Shown: one piece after another, positions 1 to 5,434 of the stretch
Layout: every line of letters begins with the position of its first letter
How positions within the stretch are numbered: position 1 is the stretch's first letter
Source of the DNA: Candidatus Eiseniibacteriota bacterium
Lineage (GTDB): Bacteria; Eisenbacteria; RBG-16-71-46
Assembly: GCA_903921835.1 (NCBI GenBank)
Contig: CAIXRL010000311.1
Coordinates: 1 to 7,293, forward strand
Direction of reading: 5' to 3'
DNA length: 7,293 nt
Notes under the pieces: model-generated
Told to the model about the DNA's origin: nothing
What the model saw: the letters and a program-made list of their open reading frames with translations, nothing else
Database searches by the model: none
Position numbers and translations under genes: made by a program

Positions 1-196
1 CAACGCAGCCGGCCGCGCACAGCGGGCGCCGACTGCCAAGCGACTCCTGGGACAGGACATTAGAAGCCCCACGCACCGCGAACGGGCGACGCCGGAACAC
101 TCCGGCGCCGCCCGCTTCGTTTCGCGCCGCGCTCCCGGCCGATGGCGCGCGGCCACCCCTGATGCCGGAACGCCGGACTTCCTCTACAGTGCGCGA
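1..196. other. Left-edge non-coding or undecided stretch
   Basis: No gene can be firmly assigned here. One plus-strand frame is open from the edge to a TAG at 61-63 and could be the tail of an upstream gene, since a terminator-like hairpin follows it 20 bases later. Its codons do not show the strong third-position GC expected in this genome, so I do not call it. A minus-strand ATG at 60-58 is also open to the edge, equally unsupported. The frame of the 197 gene is open upstream to the window edge, but the signal peptide at 197 and the hairpin at 83-114 argue that this part is not translated. Confidence 0.4.
83..114 (+). terminator. Strong hairpin, probable terminator of an upstream plus-strand transcript
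   Basis: Arms 83-96 and 101-114 pair over 13 base pairs with a single A/C mismatch (89 with 108) and enclose a 4-base loop (ACAC, 97-100). The plus strand then runs into a modestly T-rich stretch (CTTCGTTTCG, 115-124), while the opposite side is not T-rich. This favours an intrinsic terminator read on the plus strand. The T-tract is interrupted, so termination may be weak or Rho-assisted. The pairing is seen directly; the role is inferred. Confidence 0.55.
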
Positions 197-1429
197 ATGC
201 TCACCCGCCTCCGCCCGTGCGCCGGCCTGCTCGCGCTGGTCGCGCTCGTGCTCGCCGCTCCCGCGCCCGCCACGGCCGAGGGTTCGCCGCGCGTCTTCCG
301 CCCGCTCACGGCCGATCCGCGCGAGGACCAGTCGCGCTGGCGCCAGGAGCACTACACCGAGGACTGGCGCTATGGCAGCGACATCACCGACTCGACGAGC
401 CAAGGCGGCTGGGACCGCGCCCGCGAGGGCAAGCGCTGGGACGTCTCGGGCGGCGAGACGCTGCGCTGGAAGCCGCTGAGGTCGCTGCTCGGCTGGCGCG
501 GGCCGTGGGTGCGCTACCAGCTCGGGCTGCCGATGGGCGTGTTCTCGCTGTTCGACCAGACCGCGTCCGAGGTCAACGTGGACTACCAGTTCGGCGTGAG
601 CCTCGATGCGCTCTGGCGCGGCACGTGGAGCGACGACGCGGGGCTCACGGACTGGACGCGCACCGTGATCACGTCGCGCACGATTTTGCTCCACCGCAGC
701 TCGCACCTGGGCGACGAGTACCTCACGCACTCGTGGTTCGGGCGCAACACCGGCTACGCGCCGGGCGTCCCGCCGGTCATGACGCACCCGCCGGTCAAGC
801 GCTTCGACCTTTCGTTCGAGGCGCTCCGGCACGTGGTCTCGCTCGAGTGCGCGCGCGGCGTACCGCTGGCCCCCGCCTCCACCTGGCGCGCGTACGGCGG
901 CGTGGAACTGCGCATCGCCGAACCGGCGTGGCTGCCCATCGGCGGACTGCGTCCAGCGCAGATGCGTTCGCCGGTGTGGCAGATCGGCGCCGAGTGGCGC
1001 TCGGCGGGCGCGCGCGCGCAGGGCGGCGCGACGACGTTCACCAACGTGCTCAACTGGGCGACCCGCACGCACGACTACGGCGGCGAGTGGATCGCCGCGA
1101 TCGACCTCGCGCTCGCGAAGCCGTTCGACTTCACGGACGCGGACAACCCGGCGGCCGGCGGCGAGGCCTGGACCCCGAGGCTGTGGACCGCCGCCCCGTA
1201 CGGCCGCGAGTTCCGCGACTATGCGGGCACGTGGCACGGCATGCTCGGCGTCGCGCTCTCGCCACGCCACCTGCGCGACCGCAGCCTGGGCGGCCGCTTC
1301 CTCGCGCCCGAGGCCGTGGTGGCGCTGGAGTGGCAGCGTGGCTACGCCACCGAGGGACAGTTGATCGACCAGCCCCTGCGCTACCGGCCGCGCGGCTGCA
1401 TCCTGCCCACGGTCACGCTGCATTTCTGA
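197..1429 (+). CDS. DUF1207-like secreted protein, probable outer-membrane beta-barrel
   Basis: A 410-residue protein. It opens with a clear signal peptide: basic MLTRLRP, a hydrophobic stretch at about 9-22, and an Ala-Thr-Ala cleavage site with the cut likely after residue 27. This supports the ATG at 197, although no Shine-Dalgarno sequence is visible. After cleavage comes FRPLTADPR (34-42), and later HRSSHLGDEY (166-175). I recall both as hallmarks of DUF1207 (PF06727), a family of unknown function in Gram-negative bacteria. The body alternates hydrophobic and polar residues, is rich in Trp, Tyr and Gly, and ends in Leu-His-Phe, as expected for an outer-membrane barrel with a C-terminal aromatic residue. 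It stands alone on its strand, facing a minus-strand neighbour. Export and barrel fold are inferred; no substrate or role can be stated. Confidence 0.75.
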   Translation: MLTRLRPCAGLLALVALVLAAPAPATAEGSPRVFRPLTADPREDQSRWRQEHYTEDWRYGSDITDSTSQGGWDRAREGKRWDVSGGETLRWKPLRSLLGWRGPWVRYQLGLPMGVFSLFDQTASEVNVDYQFGVSLDALWRGTWSDDAGLTDWTRTVITSRTILLHRSSHLGDEYLTHSWFGRNTGYAPGVPPVMTHPPVKRFDLSFEALRHVVSLECARGVPLAPASTWRAYGGVELRIAEPAWLPIGGLRPAQMRSPVWQIGAEWRSAGARAQGGATTFTNVLNWATRTHDYGGEWIAAIDLALAKPFDFTDADNPAAGGEAWTPRLWTAAPYGREFRDYAGTWHGMLGVALSPRHLRDRSLGGRFLAPEAVVALEWQRGYATEGQLIDQPLRYRPRGCILPTVTLHF

Positions 1430-1501
1430 CGTGGCGCGGCGCGCGGCAGCGCCCCGGCGTCGCGGCCGCGCGGATGGCGGCGTGGACGGCCGCGCGGAGC
1501 G

Positions 1502-2308
1502 TCAGGCCCCGCCCGGGCCCCCCTCGAGCGCCTCGAGCGCCAGCGCCAGCGCGTGGAAGTCCGCGGTCCCGGCGGCCTCCATCATCTCGCGCACGCGGGG
1601 GCGGATGCCGCGCTCGCCGCGGCGGGCCAGCAGCAGGGCCGCGTAGGCTCGGTCGCTCGTGCCGCGCACGAGCGCGTCCTCGTTCACGAAGAACGTTTCG
1701 GGGTCGCCGAAGAGATGGAACAGTCCACGCACTTCGGGCTCGGCCTCGCGCGGCGAGAAGCCGCCGGCCAGGACCTCGTGCAGCATGGGCACCACGAACG
1801 GCGAGCGGATGCGCGCGAGCAGCTCCAGTGTCTCGGTGCGGTTGCGCGGCACGGGATGCTCGAGCGACCAGCGCGCCGCGATCGGCAGCTGCCGCGCCGC
1901 GTGCAGCGGCGGCACGTGCGCGGCGCCGCCGGCGTGCACGAGCCAGCGCGCCGCGCCGGCGATCCCAAGCGGCTCGTCCAGCACGCGGTCGATGGCCACC
2001 GCGACCAGCTCACCAGGAAACTCGTCGTGCAGGTAGGGCTCGACCAGGCGGTCCAGCGGCAGGCCCACGCACCACTCCGGGTGCGCCGCGCCCAGCACGC
2101 GCAGGCAAGTCATGGCACGCTCGAGCGGGTGGGGCACGAGTCCCTCGAGCGCGGTCTGGCGCGCCCCGCCGTGCGCGGCGTCCCACAGCCACGAGGGCGC
2201 TCCCGCCGGCAGCACGGCCGCCTGCGCCGCGAGCACGCGGTCCCAGAGCCGCTCGCGGAGCGGGCCGGAATCCCCGGGCTCCTGCGGGCCGTGGGCGTCG
2301 GCGTTCAT
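1502..2308 (-). CDS. Hypothetical soluble, helix-rich protein
   Basis: A 268-residue protein I do not recognise. It has no signal peptide or membrane segment and is probably cytoplasmic. It is rich in Ala, Leu, Arg and Glu, with successive amphipathic helices (for example residues 98-127, 158-182 and 217-264). Repeated patterns such as RIRSPFVVPMLHEVLAGG (167-184) resemble units of HEAT-like alpha-solenoids, but no repeat is clear enough to name the family. The first 15 or so residues are polar and probably disordered. The start is supported by GAGAGGA 4 bases upstream of the ATG. Codons have the GC-rich third positions of neighbouring genes, and all competing frames give Arg/Pro/Ala-rich translations, so it is likely a real gene. 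It lies downstream of radC on the same strand, but the 234-base gap makes a shared operon uncertain. Confidence 0.7.
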   Translation of the reverse strand: MNADAHGPQEPGDSGPLRERLWDRVLAAQAAVLPAGAPSWLWDAAHGGARQTALEGLVPHPLERAMTCLRVLGAAHPEWCVGLPLDRLVEPYLHDEFPGELVAVAIDRVLDEPLGIAGAARWLVHAGGAAHVPPLHAARQLPIAARWSLEHPVPRNRTETLELLARIRSPFVVPMLHEVLAGGFSPREAEPEVRGLFHLFGDPETFFVNEDALVRGTSDRAYAALLLARRGERGIRPRVREMMEAAGTADFHALALALEALEGGPGGA

Positions 2309-2312
2309 ACGT

Positions 2313-2319
2313 TCCTCTC
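2313..2319 (-). promoter_or_regulatory. Ribosome binding site of the 1502-2308 gene
   Basis: Read on the minus strand, GAGAGGA lies 4 bases before the ATG at 2308. It matches the anti-Shine-Dalgarno core and fixes that start codon. It is one of only two convincing ribosome binding sites in the window. Confidence 0.65.
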
Positions 2320-2359
2320 GTGGATCGGCATACCGCGGATCGCGGTTTCGGCGGGGGGT

Positions 2360-2387
2360 GCGCGGGCACGATACAGGATGCCCGCGC
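2360..2387. repeat. Perfect 9-bp inverted repeat upstream of the hypothetical gene
   Basis: GCGCGGGCA (2360-2368) and TGCCCGCGC (2379-2387) pair perfectly around a 10-base, relatively AT-rich centre. On the minus strand the centre contains TATCGT, which resembles a -10 box about 60 bases upstream of the start codon at 2308. It could be an operator over a promoter or a radC terminator without a T-run. In GC-rich DNA such repeats can also arise by chance. Confidence 0.4.
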
Positions 2388-2542
2388 CGGGTGCGCGCTT
2401 GGCGAAGGGTTCGGACCGCGGATTGCGGGGGCGCAATGCGATTCGTTCCACGCCGTCGGCCCGCCGCGTCGCGAGAACCGGTGGGGGCGGCGCTCGCGTC
2501 CGGCCCTCGCCGTGCTGCGCGGCGCGGCGCCTGCCGCGGGGA

Positions 2543-3283
2543 TCACAGCAGCTGTCGCGCGCGGAAGCTCACCAACCCGCGCGCGCCCACGATGACGTGA
2601 TCCAGCACGCCGATGCCCACCAGCTCACCCACCTCGACCAGGCGGCGCGTGATCGAGAGGTCCTCCTCGCTCGGCTCGGGATCGCCGCTCGGGTGGTTGT
2701 GCACCAGCACGACGCTCGCCGCGGAGTGCAGGATCGCGGTGAGGAACACCTCGCGCGGGTGCACGATGCTCGCGTTGAGGCTGCCGATCGAGACCACCTC
2801 CCGGCGCTGCATTTCGTGGCGCGCGTTGAGGAGCAGGACGATGAAGTGCTCGCGCCGCGCGCGGACCAGGTCACGCACGTGCTCGAGGACGTCCTCGGGA
2901 CCGCGGATCGGCCGGCCGCCGGGCGGGCACTCGGCGGCGCGACGCCCGATCTCGAACACCGCGCACAACGCCGCGGCCCGGGCCGGTCCGACGCCGGCAA
3001 TGGCGAGCCAGCGCGTGAACGGCCATTCGGCGAGCTCGGCGGCCCGCCTGCGCGCCAGCGCCCGGCCGGTGCGTTGCGCGCTGCGGCCCGCGACGCCGGA
3101 GCCGAGCACGAGCGCGTACAGTTCGGCGTCCGCGAGCACGCCGGCGCCGCGCATGCGCAGCTTCTCGCGCGGGCGCAGCGCCCGCTCCTCCGGAGCGCGC
3201 GCGGGGGCGACCTCATCCTCCACGGGCGCATGCGACTCGATCGCCTCGACCGCCGGGGCAGACAACTGGGACATCCTGGACAT
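2543..3283 (-). CDS. radC: RadC family JAMM/MPN-domain protein
   Basis: A 246-residue protein of the RadC (UPF0758) family. Residues 36-62 match the usual opening (RPREKLRMRGAG...DAELYALVLGSG), and 93-115 form a helix-hairpin-helix (LAIAGVGPARAAALCAVFEIGRR). The MPN domain follows from about 125, with SLNASIVHPREVF at 168-180. The metal-binding motif HNHPSGDPEPSEED is intact at 195-208, with His195, His197 and Asp208 as expected ligands. The family was once linked to DNA repair, but its biochemical role is unresolved. The N-terminus carries about 30 extra polar, Ala- and Glu-rich residues before the conserved part. Met4 (3274) is a second possible start; neither has a good ribosome binding site. 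The gene is divergent from the exported-protein gene at 3424. Confidence 0.93.
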   Translation of the reverse strand: MSRMSQLSAPAVEAIESHAPVEDEVAPARAPEERALRPREKLRMRGAGVLADAELYALVLGSGVAGRSAQRTGRALARRRAAELAEWPFTRWLAIAGVGPARAAALCAVFEIGRRAAECPPGGRPIRGPEDVLEHVRDLVRARREHFIVLLLNARHEMQRREVVSIGSLNASIVHPREVFLTAILHSAASVVLVHNHPSGDPEPSEEDLSITRRLVEVGELVGIGVLDHVIVGARGLVSFRARQLL

Positions 3284-3327
3284 GGCACTCGCTCGCGGGG
3301 GCGGATCGCGCGGCGCGCAAGCGTGAC

Positions 3328-3356
3328 TTTTCCGGGGCGAGGAAGTGGGCCATAAT
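3328..3356 (+). promoter_or_regulatory. Candidate promoter of the 3424 gene
   Basis: CATAAT at 3351-3356 differs from the -10 consensus TATAAT at one base and stands out in GC-rich surroundings. TTTTCC at 3328-3333 lies 17 bases upstream but matches the -35 consensus at only three positions. Transcription would start near 3363, giving a leader of about 60 bases. The site lies in the 140-base divergent gap shared with radC. Confidence 0.35.
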
Positions 3357-3412
3357 CGGCGGGTCCTGCCGCCTGATCGGCTCCCGGCTCCACCTGGATC
3401 CGCAACCCTCCC

Positions 3413-3416
3413 GAGG
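3413..3416 (+). promoter_or_regulatory. Ribosome binding site of the 3424 gene
   Basis: GAGG lies 7 bases before the ATG at 3424, a standard spacing. Together with the signal peptide that begins immediately, it fixes this start. Confidence 0.6.
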
Positions 3417-3423
3417 TCATTGC

Positions 3424-4341
3424 ATGCGTCGTGCCCGGATCGCCCTCGCCCTGGCCACCCTCGCGCTCGCCTTCTGCGCCCCCGGCGCCGGTCGCGCCGC
3501 CAAGAACGTCACCCGGATGAACGGAATCGCCATCCTCGACTACACCCTGAAGCCGACGTTCAAGGTTGGGGATTACGTGCGCTACGCGGTGACCAACCTG
3601 GACGACAACGGTGGCACGACGGACCACTACGTGATGACCTTGTTGATCGCCGGCCAGGAGGAATGGTGGGGCGAGCGCTGCTTCTTCGTCGAGACCTGGG
3701 TGGACGAGGGCAAGAAGCAGCGGAGCAGCGCCACAACGCTCATGTCGTACGGGATCTACGACGACAGCCTGGCCACAAGCCACCTGCAGGAGTACATGCG
3801 CAAGACCGTGCTGGGCTACGACGAGGAAAAGGGCGGGCTCATCGAGGTTCTGGTGGCCCCGAGACCGGGCTCGCTGACGTTTCGCTCGACGCCCTCGAAG
3901 CCCCATGCCGTGGTGTGGGACACCCTCGGCCCGGACACCGTGCAGACACCTGCCGGCCTCCTGCACGCGCACAAGCTGGTCCGGCACCAGACCTGGGGGA
4001 ACAACGGCGGCATCGGGGACAGCACGGTCTACAAGGAACTGCACGAGGACCGCACGATGTGGATCTGCGGCGATGTCCCGCTGACCCGCCTCGCCCGCGA
4101 CGAAACCGAGAACAGCGAGACCCGGCGCGCATGGCTCATCGGCCGCTCGAGGGACGTCCCGGCCAGCCAGCCCATCGCGAAGACCGTCGTCGTCGCCCGG
4201 CTCGTGGGGTACGGCCACGGGCTGCAGTCGCGCGTCCTGCCGGCCGATCGCGTGCACTCGTTCGACGACCCGCCCGTGGCGAGGAAGCCCGCGCCAGGCG
4301 CGCGGCCAAAGAGCGCTGCCGGAGGCGTCCGGCGCCCGTAG
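3424..4341 (+). CDS. Exported protein of unknown function
   Basis: A 305-residue protein I do not recognise. It has a signal peptide: MRRAR, a hydrophobic stretch at 6-20, and probable cleavage after Ala25 or Ala26. The Cys at 18 is preceded by Phe, so it is not a good lipobox. The mature part looks beta-rich, with VGDYVRYAV (48-56) and TVQTPAGLLHAHKL (172-185). The PAG turn resembles one seen in several secreted beta-sheet families, but this is a loose likeness and not an assignment. Two Cys (86 and 215) remain after processing and could form a disulfide in the periplasm. The last 25 residues are Pro-, Arg- and Ala-rich and probably disordered. It is monocistronic, divergent from radC and convergent with ftsY, so the neighbours give no hint of function. 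The codons look native to this genome. Confidence 0.75.
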   Translation: MRRARIALALATLALAFCAPGAGRAAKNVTRMNGIAILDYTLKPTFKVGDYVRYAVTNLDDNGGTTDHYVMTLLIAGQEEWWGERCFFVETWVDEGKKQRSSATTLMSYGIYDDSLATSHLQEYMRKTVLGYDEEKGGLIEVLVAPRPGSLTFRSTPSKPHAVVWDTLGPDTVQTPAGLLHAHKLVRHQTWGNNGGIGDSTVYKELHEDRTMWICGDVPLTRLARDETENSETRRAWLIGRSRDVPASQPIAKTVVVARLVGYGHGLQSRVLPADRVHSFDDPPVARKPAPGARPKSAAGGVRRP

Positions 4342-4353
4342 CCGGAATGTTCA

Positions 4354-4376
4354 CGCGCCCGCGGCCCGCGGGCGCG
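4354..4376. terminator. Perfect GC palindrome between convergent genes, possible shared terminator
   Basis: CGCGCCCGCGG (4354-4364) and CCGCGGGCGCG (4366-4376) are exact inverted copies around one central C. The palindrome lies 12 bases after the 3424-4341 gene and 85 bases after the end of ftsY. Its place between converging genes suggests it blocks read-through in both directions. Neither side carries a T-run, so it is not a classical intrinsic terminator. In RNA, the innermost pairs would have to open to form a loop. Confidence 0.45.
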
Positions 4377-4461
4377 ATCTGTGCCTCATCCGCGGCCGTC
4401 GCGCATCCCGCGCTCCCGGCCCGCGGCTCATGACGGGTCCAGGCTCGCGATTCGGACGGGG

Positions 4462-5373
4462 CTACTCGAACAGGCCGCGGGCGTAGCTCGCGGCGTCGAA
4501 TGGCTCCCAGTCGTCGAGTCCCTCGCCCAGTCCCACCAGGCTGACGGGCACTTCGAGCTGGTCGGCGATCGCCAGCACGGCGCCACCGCGCGAGGTGCCG
4601 TCGAGCTTGGTCACCGCCAGGCTGGTGATCTTCACCGACTTGCCGAACTCGCGCGCCTGCGCGAGTCCATTCAGACCCTGCGTGCCGTCCAGCACCAGCA
4701 GCACGTGATGCGGCGCGCCGGGGACCAGCCGCGCGCAGACGCGCACGATCTTCTCCAGCTCGGCCATCAGGTTGTGCTTGGTGTGCAGCCGGCCCGCGGT
4801 GTCCACCAGCACGACGTGCGTGCCGCGCGCCTTCGCCGCCACGAGGCCGTCGTGCACGACCGCGGCCGGGTCCGAGCCGTCCTTCGCGCGCACGATCTCG
4901 ACGCCCGCGCGCTGGGCCCACACCACGAGCTGCTCCGAGGCCGCGGCGCGGAACGTGTCCGCGGCGACCAGCAGCGAGGGGTGGCCCTCGCGCGTGAAGC
5001 GCGCCGCGAGCTTGCCCGCAAAGGTCGTCTTGCCCGCGCCGTTCACGCCCACCACGAGCACGACCCACGGGACCTGGCCGGGCTCCGGCGCGAAGCGGAC
5101 CGGCTCGCGCGTCCCGCGCAGCATCTCCCCGGCGGCGCGCTCGAGCGCCCCTCGCAGGTCGAGCGCACGGTCCTGCCCCACGAGCTTGCGCGCGCGCTCG
5201 ATCAGCCGATCGGTGGTGTCGGGCCCCACGTCGGCCGCGAGCAGTGCCTCCTCCAGCGTCTCCAGCGTCGCGGCGTCCACGGGACCGGATCGGCCCAGCG
5301 CCGCGCCCACACCGGAGACGATGACGTCGCGGGTGCGCTGCAGGCCGTCGCGGAATTTGTTCCAGAGGTTCAT
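4462..5373 (-). CDS. ftsY: Signal recognition particle receptor FtsY
   Basis: FtsY is the membrane-associated GTPase that docks SRP-ribosome complexes at the Sec translocon. This 303-residue protein has an N domain (about 1-95) and a complete SRP-type G domain: P-loop GVNGAGKTT (109-117), DTFRAAASEQL (139-149), DTAGR (191-195), guanine-specifying TKLD (255-258) and the closing GLGEGLDDWEPFD (281-293). It lacks the long acidic A domain of the E. coli protein and is a short form. The amphipathic start MNLWNKFRDGLQRTR could be the membrane-targeting helix. The ATG at 5373 begins exactly at this conserved N-terminus, though there is no clear Shine-Dalgarno sequence. It lies 61 bases downstream of smc on the same strand, the order known from Bacillus and many other bacteria. 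Confidence 0.97.
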   Translation of the reverse strand: MNLWNKFRDGLQRTRDVIVSGVGAALGRSGPVDAATLETLEEALLAADVGPDTTDRLIERARKLVGQDRALDLRGALERAAGEMLRGTREPVRFAPEPGQVPWVVLVVGVNGAGKTTFAGKLAARFTREGHPSLLVAADTFRAAASEQLVVWAQRAGVEIVRAKDGSDPAAVVHDGLVAAKARGTHVVLVDTAGRLHTKHNLMAELEKIVRVCARLVPGAPHHVLLVLDGTQGLNGLAQAREFGKSVKITSLAVTKLDGTSRGGAVLAIADQLEVPVSLVGLGEGLDDWEPFDAASYARGLFE

Positions 5374-5384
5374 GCGCAGGGGTC

Positions 5385-5417
5385 GCGGCGCGCGTGCCCC
5401 GAAGGACCGCGCGCCGC
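5385..5417 (-). repeat. Perfect 10-bp hairpin between smc and ftsY
   Basis: GCGGCGCGCG (5385-5394) and CGCGCGCCGC (5408-5417) pair perfectly around a 13-base loop. Read on the minus strand, the structure starts 17 bases after the smc stop codon and ends 11 bases before the ftsY ATG. It overlaps a 12-bp self-complementary stretch at 5414-5425 (CCGCCCGGGCGG), so the two could compete. There is no T-run. It could attenuate transcription, protect an RNA end, or limit ribosome access to ftsY. The pairing is seen; any role is inferred. Confidence 0.5.
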
Positions 5418-5434
5418 CCGGGCGGGAGGGCCGC

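Larger units (their letters stand above)
2309..2542. other. Gap between radC and the hypothetical gene
   Basis: These 234 bases hold no supported gene. They contain a 9-bp inverted repeat at 2360-2387 and a small 6-bp one (ATTGCG at 2422-2427 against CGCAAT at 2432-2437, loop GGGG). Neither is followed by a T-run on the minus strand. The gap should include the end of the radC transcript and the promoter of the next gene. The best -10-like element on the minus strand is TATCGT within the loop of the larger repeat, without a recognisable -35 partner. Confidence 0.4.

Noticed and set aside
1461..1494. Inverted repeat CGCGGCCG (1461-1468) and CGGCCGCG (1487-1494) between convergent genes
   Set aside because: Only 8 bp with an 18-base loop, simple CG alternation and no T-run. 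It is expected by chance in this base composition and is not called a terminator.
217..2595. Very long plus-strand open frame of 792 codons crossing two genes
   Set aside because: The translation is almost entirely Arg, Ala, Pro and Gly with no domain-like pattern. It overlaps the signal-peptide protein and the minus-strand gene, and is a by-product of few stop codons in GC-rich DNA.
1553..3355. Long plus-strand open frame of 600 codons antisense to radC and its neighbour
   Set aside because: It is the complement of real genes; radC on the other strand has an intact catalytic motif. Composition is His/Arg/Ala-rich and has no recognisable motif.
3435..3480. Possible lipoprotein signal in the exported protein
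   Set aside because: The residue before Cys18 is Phe, which the lipobox does not allow. Cleavage near residues 25-26 by signal peptidase I fits better.
2569..4257. Long minus-strand open frame of 562 codons
   Set aside because: It overlaps radC in another frame and runs antisense to the exported protein. It has low-complexity Arg/Ser/Ala stretches typical of a shadow frame.
4318..4333. Small hairpin GCCGGA / TCCGGC at the end of the exported-protein gene
   Set aside because: A 6-bp stem inside the coding region, easily due to chance; the palindrome at 4354-4376 is the stronger candidate.
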